A DNA stretch of 48,086 nt from the NCBI GenBank assembly GCA_964343505.1, contig CAYFJU010000013.1:1-48086 (forward strand), written 5' to 3'. A program made the position numbers and the translations under genes. Position 1 is the first letter of the stretch. Each line of letters opens with the position of its first letter. This DNA is from TCS55 sp964343505. GTDB lineage: Bacteria; Fidelibacterota; Marinisomatia; Marinisomatales; TCS55. Positions 24,772 to 33,844 of the stretch are shown here, one piece after another. The notes beneath the pieces were generated by a model. The model saw nothing but the letters and a program-made list of their open reading frames with translations. It had not been told where the DNA came from and made no database searches.

Positions 24772-25694
24772 TGAATACCATCCTTGGCAAATTTGGCATC
24801 CATCAAATCCTGCAGACCTAATTTTTTGATACTGACATCTTTCATGATGGCCGAGGTGGCGGCCTTTACTACTTCAAAGAATACATTTCTTTCACGACCA
24901 TAAAAGTGAATACTGTTGCCAATACAGGAGGGGTTTTTCACTTTGGGCAGCTTGGATAATTGTTCGAACAGTTCATCGGACAACGCTTCAAATTCAATCT
25001 GGAATTGATGATACTCAAATGTGCTGCCCAGCAATTTATCCATGCTCCCATCCAGGGCGATCCGGCCATCTTCCAATACCAAGATTCGGTCATGCGCCAC
25101 CTCCACTTCTTTCAAAGATTGGCTCACATAGAGGATGGTTTTTTGACCCCTTAGGCGCAGCAGTAAATCCCAAGTATGGCGATAGGATTCCGCATCCATA
25201 AAGGCGGTGGGGTCATCCATGATTAAAATTTCAGGATCATGCACCAGAGCTCGCAGGATCATGCCTTTTTTGACAATGCCCGGAGAAATATCCTCCACCA
25301 TTCTTTTGAGATAGGGAATGATGCGCAGTTCCCGCGCCAACTGAACCATCCTCGTATTCACCGTTTCGGTGTCGACGCCATACACCATACCCATAAAGCG
25401 CACATTCTGTTCGAGGGTCAACCAGGGGTCCAGATCAATTTCATGGGGGACAAATCCAATCGACGACATGACTTCCAAACGGCGTTTCTGTGAATCCAAT
25501 CCATTAATAAACACCTGGCCAAATTCCTGGTATTCAATCCCTGAAATCACTTTCAACAGCATCGATTTCCCGGCCTCATTGTCACCAATGATGGCCACTA
25601 AAGAACCCCGTTCCACACCAAATGTTAAACTGGCGAGGATTGTTTTGTCCCCAACCAATTTTCCAACTTTTTTAAGGGTAATGCTGGCTTCCAT
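24768..25694 (-). CDS. ABC transporter ATP-binding protein with degenerate catalytic motifs
   Basis: This ABC ATPase domain spans about residues 4-230, followed by an 80-residue tail common in ABC-2 exporters. Walker A is GDNEAGKS (37-44) and looks functional. Other motifs depart from consensus: the Q-loop glutamine is His84 (FVPHE), the signature reads ISPGI (136-140) instead of LSGGQ, Walker B ends Asp160-Asp161 instead of Asp-Glu, and the switch histidine is Gln192 (VSQSL). ATP hydrolysis may be weak or absent. The ATG overlaps the polA stop as TAATG. Confidence 0.82.
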   Translation of the reverse strand: MEASITLKKVGKLVGDKTILASLTFGVERGSLVAIIGDNEAGKSMLLKVISGIEYQEFGQVFINGLDSQKRRLEVMSSIGFVPHEIDLDPWLTLEQNVRFMGMVYGVDTETVNTRMVQLARELRIIPYLKRMVEDISPGIVKKGMILRALVHDPEILIMDDPTAFMDAESYRHTWDLLLRLRGQKTILYVSQSLKEVEVAHDRILVLEDGRIALDGSMDKLLGSTFEYHQFQIEFEALSDELFEQLSKLPKVKNPSCIGNSIHFYGRERNVFFEVVKAATSAIMKDVSIKKLGLQDLMDAKFAKDGIH

Positions 25695-28414
25695 TAGTGT
25701 GCTTCATACCAGGATTTGCCATGGCCGCAGTCCACCACGATCGGCACGGATAAAGGTAATGCATTTTCCATTTCGGTTATGACAATGGGTTTTAAAATTT
25801 CCAGTTCATCCTGCGGGACTTCAAATACCAATTCATCGTGAACTTGAAGCACCATTTTTGATCTCATTTTATCTGATTCTATTTTTTTCTGGATGGCCAC
25901 CATAGCCAGTTTAATCATCTCTGCATTGGTGCCCTGGATCGGCATATTGATGGCCATGCGCTTGGCTGCTTCCCGGTGGAGATGGTTGTTGCTGTCAATA
26001 TCCCATACAGGCCGTCTTCGTCCTAACATGGTTTCAACATAGTGGTGTTCCCGCGCTTTTTCGACCGTGGATTCAATATAATTCTTAATCCCGGAATAAC
26101 GCCCAAAATAGGCTTCAATGATGGCCTTGGCTTCTTTTTGCGGAATACCCAATTCTTGGCTCATGCGAAAAGGGCCGGCGCCATAAAGCAGGCCAAAATT
26201 CACAATCTTAGCCGTCCGCCGCATTTCGGGTATCACCTCCTCCATGGATACATTAAACACATCAGCGGCCGTTCGCGTGTGAATATCTTCACCCCTGTTG
26301 AATGCATCCACCAATGCTTCATCCTGAGACAGGTGAGCCATGATCCGCAATTCGATTTGGGAATAATCAGCGGAAAATATTTGCCAGCCTTTATTTTCAG
26401 AGCGGAAAGCCTTTCGAATCTCTCTACCCTCTTCCGTCCGAATAGGAATATTTTGGAAATTCGGATCCCTGGAAGAAAGCCGCCCGGTTGCCGCCACCGT
26501 TTGACTGAAGGTAGAATGAATCCGTTTTGTTTCTGGATGGATCAACGCCGGGAGTGCATCGATATAGGTATTTTTAAGTTTATTCAGTTTTCGGTATTCA
26601 AGAACAAGCCCTGGAATCGGATGTTCGTTTTTTAATCGATGGAGGACATCCTCTGCCGTGGAGCGCTTCTTAATTTCGGGCAAACCCTTGATTTCAAATA
26701 AAACGTTGGCCAACTGCTGGGTTGAATTCACATTGAATTCTGTACCTGCTTCTTTCTGGATATCTGCAACTAAACTGTCGATTTTCTTGCCTAATTCCAT
26801 CGACATTGTTTCTAACATTTTTCCGTCGACAAACATGCCGTGGAATTCCATCTCAATGAGAATCGGCAGCAGCGGCATTTCAATATCTTTATAGAATTGA
26901 TCCAGTCCTTCTTCCTTCAATTCTTTTTCAAAAATATGGGTAAGTTGAAAGGCGACATCCGCATCTTCGGCTGCATAGAATTCGATCTTTTCAAGTTCCA
27001 CTTCCGCCATGGAAATTTGGTTGCGACCTTTCCCGATCAAGTCTTGAATTGGGACCATGCGATAATTCAAATGTTCCATGCTGAGGTTATCCAACTTCAA
27101 ATTTCTGGATTCCGGTTTCAGCAAATGGGCTGCCAATAAGGTGTCGAACTGAATTCCTTTCACATTCACACCATGGCGTTTCAGGATCAGGGTATCAAAT
27201 TTGACATTCTGTCCTGTTTTCGGAATGGACTCATCTTCCATGATTGATTTTAATGATTCCAATACGGCTTTTAGATCATTGTCGCCGAAATTGTTCGATT
27301 CTTTTTCTTTATACTGAATGGGGATATACACGCCACTATCTGCTTGGGTTGAAAAAGATAATCCCACTATGTCACACAGCATTGGTTCTACAGACGTTGT
27401 TTCTAAATCAAAGGAAAGCCACGCTCCTTTTTTCAATCCCATAACAAATGCATTGAGATCATCCTGATTTAAAATCACCTTATAATCTTTTTCAGGCCGT
27501 TCATCTTGGGTGGGTACTTCGCCATGAAAGGCATTGAGCTGGGTCTGAAGCGCCTGGAATTCCAATTCACGAAAGATTTCATCCAAGGCATTCACATCAA
27601 AACCGTCCGTGGCCATTGAGGCAAAATCTGAATCGATCTCCATGTTGGTTTCGATTGTGACCAATTCCTGGCTCAACATGGCTTCTTCACGGCAATTCTG
27701 GAGCCCTTCCCGGGCGCGTTTATTCTTCACCTCATGGGCATGGTCCAGGGCATTTTCAAGTGTTCCATATTCGTTTAAAAGTTTGACAGCCGTCTTTTCG
27801 CCGACTCCCATGACACCGGGGACATTATCCGATGAATCGCCCATGAGGCCCAACAAATCGATAATTTTCTCCGGGGGTACGCCCCATTTTTCGATCACCC
27901 CTTCCCGGTCATACACCTTGATTTCGGCCTGCCGTCCCGATGGTGCATAGAGAAAAATATGATCATTGATGAGCTGCATGAAGTCCTTGTCACCGCTAAC
28001 GATATAGGCGTCCAATTCATTTTCAGCAGCGCGCTGGGCTAAAGTTCCGATGATGTCATCGGCCTCAAACCCCGGCCGCTCCAAGGTGGGAATGCGCATA
28101 GCTTCCAGCAATTTCCATAAATATGGGAGCTGTTCCTGCATTTCTTCCGGCATTTTTTCGCGGGTGGCTTTGTATTCCGGATAGCGCTCATGGCGAAATG
28201 TTTTTTTGGATGAATCAAAGGCGGCCATGAGATAATCAGGTTTTTCCTGACGAAGCAATTTCAGTACTTGATTTATGAAACCAAATAATGCCGATGTATG
28301 CATCCCCTTGCTGTTGATCAGCGGATTCCGGATCATGGCAAAATGGGCGCGATACAGCAGGGCATAGCCATCAATGAGAAAAAGGCGTTTGCGGGTGGAT
28401 TTATTGTCTGACAT
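25694..28414 (-). CDS. polA: DNA polymerase I
   Basis: This 906-aa polymerase has all three domains. The 5-prime nuclease domain is at about 1-290 (LFLIDGYALLYRAHFA, GDKDFMQL, GDSSDNVPG). The proofreading exonuclease is at about 310-500, with its metal ligands intact (Asp336 and Glu338 in SFDLETT, later YAAEDADVA). The polymerase domain runs from about 520 to the end (SADYSQIELR, RRTAKIVNFGLLYG, VHDELVFE). It works in Okazaki-fragment maturation and repair. It heads a minus-strand run of close-packed genes and lies divergent to the FMN-binding protein across a 115-base gap. Confidence 0.97.
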   Translation of the reverse strand: MSDNKSTRKRLFLIDGYALLYRAHFAMIRNPLINSKGMHTSALFGFINQVLKLLRQEKPDYLMAAFDSSKKTFRHERYPEYKATREKMPEEMQEQLPYLWKLLEAMRIPTLERPGFEADDIIGTLAQRAAENELDAYIVSGDKDFMQLINDHIFLYAPSGRQAEIKVYDREGVIEKWGVPPEKIIDLLGLMGDSSDNVPGVMGVGEKTAVKLLNEYGTLENALDHAHEVKNKRAREGLQNCREEAMLSQELVTIETNMEIDSDFASMATDGFDVNALDEIFRELEFQALQTQLNAFHGEVPTQDERPEKDYKVILNQDDLNAFVMGLKKGAWLSFDLETTSVEPMLCDIVGLSFSTQADSGVYIPIQYKEKESNNFGDNDLKAVLESLKSIMEDESIPKTGQNVKFDTLILKRHGVNVKGIQFDTLLAAHLLKPESRNLKLDNLSMEHLNYRMVPIQDLIGKGRNQISMAEVELEKIEFYAAEDADVAFQLTHIFEKELKEEGLDQFYKDIEMPLLPILIEMEFHGMFVDGKMLETMSMELGKKIDSLVADIQKEAGTEFNVNSTQQLANVLFEIKGLPEIKKRSTAEDVLHRLKNEHPIPGLVLEYRKLNKLKNTYIDALPALIHPETKRIHSTFSQTVAATGRLSSRDPNFQNIPIRTEEGREIRKAFRSENKGWQIFSADYSQIELRIMAHLSQDEALVDAFNRGEDIHTRTAADVFNVSMEEVIPEMRRTAKIVNFGLLYGAGPFRMSQELGIPQKEAKAIIEAYFGRYSGIKNYIESTVEKAREHHYVETMLGRRRPVWDIDSNNHLHREAAKRMAINMPIQGTNAEMIKLAMVAIQKKIESDKMRSKMVLQVHDELVFEVPQDELEILKPIVITEMENALPLSVPIVVDCGHGKSWYEAH

Positions 28415-28529
28415 GAAGCACCAAAGTTAATGGAAAATTGAAATATGATAATGGACAAAACTTTTGCCTTAAGCATAAATTCATGCCAAAATTCAAATTA
28501 ACTTTTAAACCAATAATGCAAAAAGAAAA

Positions 28530-29165
28530 ATGAATTCATTCAAAACAGACCGTACCCGTGTCCGCCGAATTCCCGATCGGGGTTATTACGATAAGGAGAC
28601 AATTTATCCCATTATTGACGAAGCACTGTATTGTCATGTAGGGATCAACCATAATGGAAGTCCCATAGTTATCCCCACAATCCATGCCCGTAAGGATGAT
28701 ACGCTTTATATTCATGGATCCGCCGCCAGTCGACTGTTAAAAGCCATCCCCGGTAAAAATAATATTTGTGTAACCATCACCCTGCTGGATGGGATTGTCC
28801 TGGCCCGATCAGCTTTCCACCATTCACTGAATTACCGTTCTGTGGTCATTTTTGGTGAGGGTGAAAAAGTAGAAGACCCAAAAGAAATATGGGAAGCACT
28901 TAAAACAGTGAGTGAGCACCTCATCCCCGGCAGGTGGAACGATGCCCGCCAACCCAATCAAAAAGAGTTGGATGCCACAACGGTCATATCAATCTCACTG
29001 CAGGAGGCATCGGCCAAAGTGCGCACGGGGCCTCCAGGGGATGAAGAGGAGGATTATAACCTCCCGGTTTGGGCCGGCGTTTTGCCCCTTGCTCTTACCA
29101 AAGGTGAACTCATCCCTGACCCCTTCCTTCCGGAAACCCTATCTATTCCGGACTACCTCAAGTGA
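28530..29165 (+). CDS. Pyridoxamine 5-phosphate oxidase-like FMN-binding protein
   Basis: This 211-aa split-barrel flavin-binding protein starts with RTRVRRIPDRGYYDKETIYPIIDEAL, typical of the pyridoxamine-phosphate-oxidase-related family found as 'flavin-nucleotide-binding' proteins. HVGINHNGSPIVIPTIHARKDDTLYIHGS is the barrel core. The oxidation or reduction reaction is not known. The ATG at 28530 follows AAAGAAAA, a poor Shine-Dalgarno. Its TGA overlaps the GTG start of rlmH. Confidence 0.85.
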   Translation: MNSFKTDRTRVRRIPDRGYYDKETIYPIIDEALYCHVGINHNGSPIVIPTIHARKDDTLYIHGSAASRLLKAIPGKNNICVTITLLDGIVLARSAFHHSLNYRSVVIFGEGEKVEDPKEIWEALKTVSEHLIPGRWNDARQPNQKELDATTVISISLQEASAKVRTGPPGDEEEDYNLPVWAGVLPLALTKGELIPDPFLPETLSIPDYLK

Positions 29166-29596
29166 GAATCAAAATCCTTTCGGTTGGTAAATTAAAAGAT
29201 AAAAACCTGTCCGCCCTAGCAGTGGATTTTGAAAAAAGGATTCGCCACGACGCCAAGATTAAATTAATTGAGATCAAAGATTCAAACATCGAGAATGAAG
29301 GTGCACGCATCCTGGCACACCTCGATAAAAATTCATCTTACAACATTGCCATGAGTGAAGAAGGGGAATCCCTCTCCTCGCGGGGATTGGCTCTTTTGTT
29401 CAAATCCCGACCTGAACCGATCACATTCATTATTGGCGGCCATGAGGGATTAACCGATGATGTGAAACGAAAATCAAATAGGATCCTTTCCCTCTCTCAA
29501 ATGACCCTCACCCATGAAATGGCAAAAGTATTTCTATTGGAACAGATCTACCGCACCATTTCCATCATAAAAAACAGAAAATACCATCGGGATTAA
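29162..29596 (+). CDS. rlmH: 23S rRNA pseudouridine-1915 N3-methyltransferase RlmH
   Basis: This SPOUT-class methyltransferase modifies pseudouridine 1915 in helix 69 of 23S rRNA. At 144 aa it is close to the usual 155. It shows IKILSVGKLKD at the N-terminus, the SAM-binding FIIGGHEGL near residue 98, and the C-terminal HEMAKVFLLEQIYRTISIIKNRKYH knot. The start is GTG at 29162, inside the stop of the previous gene (GTGA), so the two are probably translationally coupled. Confidence 0.94.
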   Translation: MRIKILSVGKLKDKNLSALAVDFEKRIRHDAKIKLIEIKDSNIENEGARILAHLDKNSSYNIAMSEEGESLSSRGLALLFKSRPEPITFIIGGHEGLTDDVKRKSNRILSLSQMTLTHEMAKVFLLEQIYRTISIIKNRKYHRD

Positions 29597-29597
29597 A

Positions 29598-30674
29598 ATG
29601 GAAAAACTCAAGAATATCTATATCCTAGTATTACTATTCATCCTCGCTGTAGGCGGGAAATACACAGCTGGGAATGATCCGGAAGACAAGGCCGAACGAT
29701 TGGTTCAGCGGTTTATGAAAAGTCATAAAATACCAGGACTTTCTGTTGCGGTTGGCAAGGGAGGCAAGATTGTCTGGAGGAAAGGTTTTGGTTTAGCTGA
29801 TGTTGAAAAAAATATTCCCGTAACGGTGAATATGCGCTTCAGGATCGGCAGTGTTTCCAAAACGGTTACCTCTGCCGCTGTGGGCCGATTGTTGGACCAA
29901 GGTAAATTGGATTTGGACGCGCCCGTACAGACCTATATTCCCACTTTTCCGGAAAAGCGCTGGCCCATCACCACAAGACAGACCATGGGTCATTTAGCAG
30001 GTATCCGCCACTATCGCGGGAATGAGATGCTCAATAACACCTTTTATCCTAACGTGGGGAGCGGACTAACAATTTTTGAAAATGATACATTGCTTCATAA
30101 ACCAGGATCGAAGTTTCGCTACAGCAGCTACGGATGGAACCTGGTGAGTGCGATTATCGAAGGGGCCGGGGGAATTGATTTCCTCGCTTATATGGAAGAC
30201 ACAGTTTTTACTGCTTTAGGCATGGAGACACTCATGGCGGAACATAGGGACTCTACCCTGTCCCCGATCGCCTCATTTTATATTATTGAAAAAAGGAAGG
30301 CGGTCCTGGCCCCGAAAGTGGATAACAGTTATAAATGGGCCGGGGGCGGATTTGTGGGCACCACCACGGATTTGGTGGACTTCATTCACAACATTTACGG
30401 ATCATCCTTTTTATCCGAATCTGCTTTAGCTGAATTGCAAAGACCACTTCGCCTTAACAATGGGAAAACCACAAAATTTGGCCTCGGCTGGCGCCACCAA
30501 AAAGATTTCTGGCGCAATGAGATAATCGGCCATGCCGGCGGTTCAGTGGGCGGCCGGGCGATGCTGATCCATTATCCTGAAAAGGATGTAACTGTGGCAA
30601 TCCTGGTGAATTCAGGAAGGGGCGGTAATTTGAACCGCCTGGCCCGGCGGATAGCCAGCCGATTTATGAAGTAG
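29598..30674 (+). CDS. Serine hydrolase, beta-lactamase/class C penicillin-binding family
   Basis: This 358-aa exported protein has an N-terminal signal peptide (ILVLLFILAVGG region). It carries the SxxK motif as SVSK (Ser85, Lys88), then YSSYGW where YxN is usual, and HAGG near the end. The family includes class C beta-lactamases, D-aminopeptidases and esterases, and the substrate cannot be told. GDL- or KTG-type variation supports an esterase or peptidase rather than resistance. It starts two bases after rlmH stops. A partial copy of its 3-prime end occurs at 31429-31491. Confidence 0.88.
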   Translation: MEKLKNIYILVLLFILAVGGKYTAGNDPEDKAERLVQRFMKSHKIPGLSVAVGKGGKIVWRKGFGLADVEKNIPVTVNMRFRIGSVSKTVTSAAVGRLLDQGKLDLDAPVQTYIPTFPEKRWPITTRQTMGHLAGIRHYRGNEMLNNTFYPNVGSGLTIFENDTLLHKPGSKFRYSSYGWNLVSAIIEGAGGIDFLAYMEDTVFTALGMETLMAEHRDSTLSPIASFYIIEKRKAVLAPKVDNSYKWAGGGFVGTTTDLVDFIHNIYGSSFLSESALAELQRPLRLNNGKTTKFGLGWRHQKDFWRNEIIGHAGGSVGGRAMLIHYPEKDVTVAILVNSGRGGNLNRLARRIASRFMK

Positions 30675-30764
30675 GGGACGCAATAATCCGCCCCCGACCT
30701 TGGATATAAATCGAATCTGAAACATTTTATATTTTCGAAAATTAAAATTGGAATTTTAAGAATT

Positions 30765-30781
30765 TGCACATATTATGTGCA
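30765..30781 (+). promoter_or_regulatory. Perfect palindrome upstream of vapB, probable autoregulatory operator
   Basis: TGCACATATTATGTGCA is a perfect 17-base palindrome with one central base. It ends 18 bases before the vapB ATG and overlaps the expected promoter region. Antitoxins of this type usually repress their own operon from such sites. Confidence 0.6.
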
Positions 30782-30799
30782 CACTGTATAGGAGTACTT

Positions 30800-31024
30800 A
30801 TGAATATTACCTTATCGGCAGATGAAAAATTGATTGAAAAAGCCAGGAAATATGCCAAGGACCATAATTCATCCTTAAATAAAATGGTTAGGGCATTTTT
30901 AAAGTCGGTTGTGTCTGAATCAGAAAATAAAAGCGATATCGATTTTTTCTTGAACACAATTGACCGCTTGGAAGGCGATTCAAAAGGAAAACCCTGGAAA
31001 AGAGAAGGACTTTATGACATCTAA
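30800..31024 (+). CDS. vapB: VapB-type antitoxin, ribbon-helix-helix
   Basis: This 74-aa protein starts MNITLSADEKLIEKARKYAK, a ribbon-helix-helix strand and helix typical of DNA-binding antitoxins. The C-terminal part, which would bind the toxin, ends PWKREGLYDI. AGGAG lies six bases before the ATG at 30800. The frame is open further upstream from 30764, but that part is the operator region. It overlaps the PIN toxin gene by 11 bases. Confidence 0.82.
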   Translation: MNITLSADEKLIEKARKYAKDHNSSLNKMVRAFLKSVVSESENKSDIDFFLNTIDRLEGDSKGKPWKREGLYDI

Positions 31025-31430
31025 ACATGTCTTCTTCGACACCAATATTTTAGTTTATGCTTTTGACAAGGCGGCCAAAAATAAACAGAAAATCGCAAAG
31101 GCAATTATTGCTGAAGCCATGGGATCGGGTAATGGACAAATTTCAACCCAGGTTTTACAGGAGTTCTATGTTGTAGCCACCAAAAAATTAGGGATAGAAC
31201 CGGAAATGGCCCTCACGGCTTTAGAATCAATCAGCGCGCTGAACATTATTATCGTTACCCCGGAAATAATAAAAGAAGCGGTGAGGAAACAAACCAAGTT
31301 CGGATTATCTTTTTGGGACGCATTAATTCTGCAGGCAGCAGAAACAAGCCTGGCTACGATCCTGTATACTGAAGATTTAAACGCTGGACAAAAATATGGA
31401 TTTGTCGAAACAGTCAATCCTTTTATTTAA
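31014..31430 (+). CDS. vapC: PIN-domain toxin, VapC type
   Basis: This 138-aa PIN-domain ribonuclease is the toxin partner of the RHH antitoxin. The metal-binding acids are visible: Asp in FFDTNILVYAFD at the N-terminus, Glu in LQEFYVV, Asp in SFWDALIL, and Asp in TEDLN. The start ATG at 31014 lies within the antitoxin gene. VapC toxins cleave tRNA or rRNA; the target here is unknown. The module sits between the serine hydrolase gene and a remnant of a related 3-prime end. Confidence 0.87.
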   Translation: MTSKHVFFDTNILVYAFDKAAKNKQKIAKAIIAEAMGSGNGQISTQVLQEFYVVATKKLGIEPEMALTALESISALNIIIVTPEIIKEAVRKQTKFGLSFWDALILQAAETSLATILYTEDLNAGQKYGFVETVNPFI

Positions 31431-31491
31431 CAGGGAGTTGTCAGAATTGAACTGCTTGGCCTGGCGGATTGCCAGTCGGTTTATGAATTAA
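31429..31491 (+). pseudogene. Remnant of a serine hydrolase 3-prime end
   Basis: The codons from 31444 read ELNCLAWRIASRFMN and a stop, against NLNRLARRIASRFMK and a stop at the end of the intact hydrolase (30674). Over a 39-base core 33 bases agree. It is a partial second copy left after the vapC stop, so vapBC seems to have been inserted into, or to have replaced most of, a tandem hydrolase copy. Confidence 0.7.
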
Positions 31492-31498
31492 AATTGAC

Positions 31499-31520
31499 GG
31501 GGACACCGATCGGTGTCCCC
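31499..31520. terminator. Perfect palindrome between convergent genes, probable bidirectional terminator
   Basis: GGGGACACCGA and its exact complement TCGGTGTCCCC stand back to back. The RNA hairpin would have eight base pairs and a six-base loop. It lies between vapC (plus) and the TonB receptor (minus), whose stop is ten bases further. No long T-run follows on either side. Confidence 0.55.
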
Positions 31521-31530
31521 TACAATCAAA

Positions 31531-33837
31531 TTAAAATGTATATGAAATATTGACGAATGAATTGCGCGGTGCGCCGGGCCAAAAGTAGGCGTGGTATCCA
31601 TCCCACTCATATCCATAACCGAAGGTAGAATAAAGTTTATCAAAGACATTGTTGACCTTCACCATGGCCTCTAAACGGCCCCAATTATATTTGGCGCCAA
31701 GATCCAAAAGACCATAGGGATCAATCATACCGGCCGGATCTGTATTGGCCTTATCCACGTACATGTGGCCAACCCTTTTCCAGTGCGCGAACAAAAGAAG
31801 ATTCTGTTTTGGACGGTAATTCACGGAAAGGTTAAACAATGTAGCCGGAATATTGGGCAAACTATTTCCATCGGTGAAATAATTCATGATCAAAGCACCA
31901 TTGGCTGAAAGACTCCAGCGAGGGTTAAAGGTGAAAGCGGCCTCCCATTCAAAGCCCATATGATCGGTTGAATCGGCGGAGTAGTAATCATACTCCCCTT
32001 CCTGCTCCACGTCAATATTTTTGAGTTGTTCGTTGAGATACTTGATATGATATCCATTAAACCGCGCCCGGCCTTTGCTGAAGGTAAAATCCATACCCAT
32101 TTCTAAATCGGATATTACTTCGGCCGCCGCCATGACAGGCTTACTCCATACATCATCGGCATTGATGATCTGGTTGTCCGCCGGTTCTTTTTGGGCCTTA
32201 CCCCAATTCACAAATACGTGCATGGAATCTCCAAACTCCCAGATCATTCCCATGCGGGGATTGAAGAAATTCCAATCAGCGGACAACTGATGTCCCGCCG
32301 CATGGCCGATAGTTTCCTGATCCAAGGTCCATTTATGATTCTGGTTCTGGAAGTCCGCCATGATGGTGAAGGGCTGATTTTCCGGATGCCAGACAAAATG
32401 GGCAAACGCTGTGAGGGACCTCTTTTTGCCTACATATCTGTAATATCGATACCAACCGTCACCAATGGAAGCGACTAAATTTGCGTCAGAAAATTGGGTT
32501 ACTTCACCATAATGGTCACCGGTATACCAGCGCATCTCGCCACCCACATCGGTTCGGAGACCTTGATATTTCCAGGTAAATGTTGGAACGAAGCCAAAAT
32601 AGTTGTTATCGATCCACTTCCGGCGCAATAGGTCCGTGGACATGTTTTGTTCCTCAGCATCGGTGTACTGGTTGTTTACATCCAAGTTATAAGAGTAATA
32701 ATCACGGCCGGTCTTGAATACTTCGTAGTACCCTTTCCCGGTGACAAAATAGGTTATATACCTGAGAAACAGATCATCTCGCAGGCGAGAAGTTGTATTC
32801 AGAGAATAGATCTGCTGCAGAAAATCATCTGTGTAGGCCTTATAGCCGGCACGGCGTTTGGTGCGATCCTTGATATCGGTCATGTAAATACCATCCCAAA
32901 GGAGTTGGGTGTTCTCATAACCGATGTGGGCCCGGAATTTGTTGGTGAATTTCTGTCCACGGTGTTCCAAACCGAAAAACATACCTTTTTGTTTTGAATT
33001 GTGATTATCCCGGTAACCGTCTGAATCAATTTGGGAAGCACGGACGGTCAGACTCAAGTCTTTTCCTAAGTCCTGCCCGGAACGGTAGCGTGCGCTGTAC
33101 TTGGTCGTATTCCAATCTCCGGAACCAAAAGACGCCTTGATCTCCCTTTTGTCACTGGCAATCTGTGTATTCACATTAATCGATCCACCAAAAGCGGATG
33201 ATCCGTAAAGACTGTTCCCGATCCCGCGCTGGATCTGCACATCTTTAGCATCAGCCAAAAGATCGCCGTGGTCCACCCAATAGACCTGGTGACTTTCATT
33301 ATCGTTTAGGGGAACGCCGTCAATCATTACACCGATACGGCTCTGGTCAAAACCGCGGATAGAGACATAGGAATAACCGGTCCCATTCCCGCTTTCGCTG
33401 TAAGCCCAGACTCCCGGCTCGGAAGCGAGGATCATGGGTACATCCTCTGTAGTAAAGCGGGTTTCGATCTCTTTGGCTGTAAGATTGGAAAAAGATACCG
33501 GAGTTACACCGGCTACAGCCCTTGTTGCACTGACTGTAACCTCATCCCCTTCCAGAACAGTTGGAACCAAATTAATGGTCATACTTGGTCGGGGCTTTGT
33601 GGTGATTGTTTTATATCCAATAAAAGAAAAGGATATTTCAGAAACTTCCTCGACGGTAAGTGAGAAAGTTCCTTTTTCATCAGAAGCGGTTCCCGTTTCA
33701 CCGGAAACGATATTGACTCCCGCAAGGGGGGACTGGGATTCAATGTCCACGATGATGCCGCTTACCGCAATGGATTGGGCAAAAAGTTGGGACAGGATTA
33801 AGAGTGTAATTAAATAGAAAAGGCGTACGTATTTCAT
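31531..33837 (-). CDS. TonB-dependent receptor, riboswitch-controlled, probable thiamine-compound importer
   Basis: This 768-aa outer-membrane receptor has a signal peptide (LITLLILSQLFAQS), then a carboxypeptidase-regulatory-like domain (about 24-95) that is common in FCB-group SusC-like or vitamin receptors. The plug domain follows (about 110-230, with VSIRGFDQSRIGVMIDGVPLND), and a 22-strand barrel ends in NISYTF with terminal phenylalanine. A TPP riboswitch lies immediately upstream, so the cargo is probably thiamine, its phosphates or a precursor. This is inference from regulation; the protein itself does not name its ligand. The Shine-Dalgarno lies within the riboswitch 3-prime end. Confidence 0.9.
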   Translation of the reverse strand: MKYVRLFYLITLLILSQLFAQSIAVSGIIVDIESQSPLAGVNIVSGETGTASDEKGTFSLTVEEVSEISFSFIGYKTITTKPRPSMTINLVPTVLEGDEVTVSATRAVAGVTPVSFSNLTAKEIETRFTTEDVPMILASEPGVWAYSESGNGTGYSYVSIRGFDQSRIGVMIDGVPLNDNESHQVYWVDHGDLLADAKDVQIQRGIGNSLYGSSAFGGSINVNTQIASDKREIKASFGSGDWNTTKYSARYRSGQDLGKDLSLTVRASQIDSDGYRDNHNSKQKGMFFGLEHRGQKFTNKFRAHIGYENTQLLWDGIYMTDIKDRTKRRAGYKAYTDDFLQQIYSLNTTSRLRDDLFLRYITYFVTGKGYYEVFKTGRDYYSYNLDVNNQYTDAEEQNMSTDLLRRKWIDNNYFGFVPTFTWKYQGLRTDVGGEMRWYTGDHYGEVTQFSDANLVASIGDGWYRYYRYVGKKRSLTAFAHFVWHPENQPFTIMADFQNQNHKWTLDQETIGHAAGHQLSADWNFFNPRMGMIWEFGDSMHVFVNWGKAQKEPADNQIINADDVWSKPVMAAAEVISDLEMGMDFTFSKGRARFNGYHIKYLNEQLKNIDVEQEGEYDYYSADSTDHMGFEWEAAFTFNPRWSLSANGALIMNYFTDGNSLPNIPATLFNLSVNYRPKQNLLLFAHWKRVGHMYVDKANTDPAGMIDPYGLLDLGAKYNWGRLEAMVKVNNVFDKLYSTFGYGYEWDGYHAYFWPGAPRNSFVNISYTF

Positions 33838-33844
33838 GTGTTGA

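Noticed and set aside
29598..30674. Antibiotic-resistance beta-lactamase
   Set aside because: The protein has the SxxK motif, but the second motif is YSS and the overall form is that of broad serine hydrolases; resistance is not supported.
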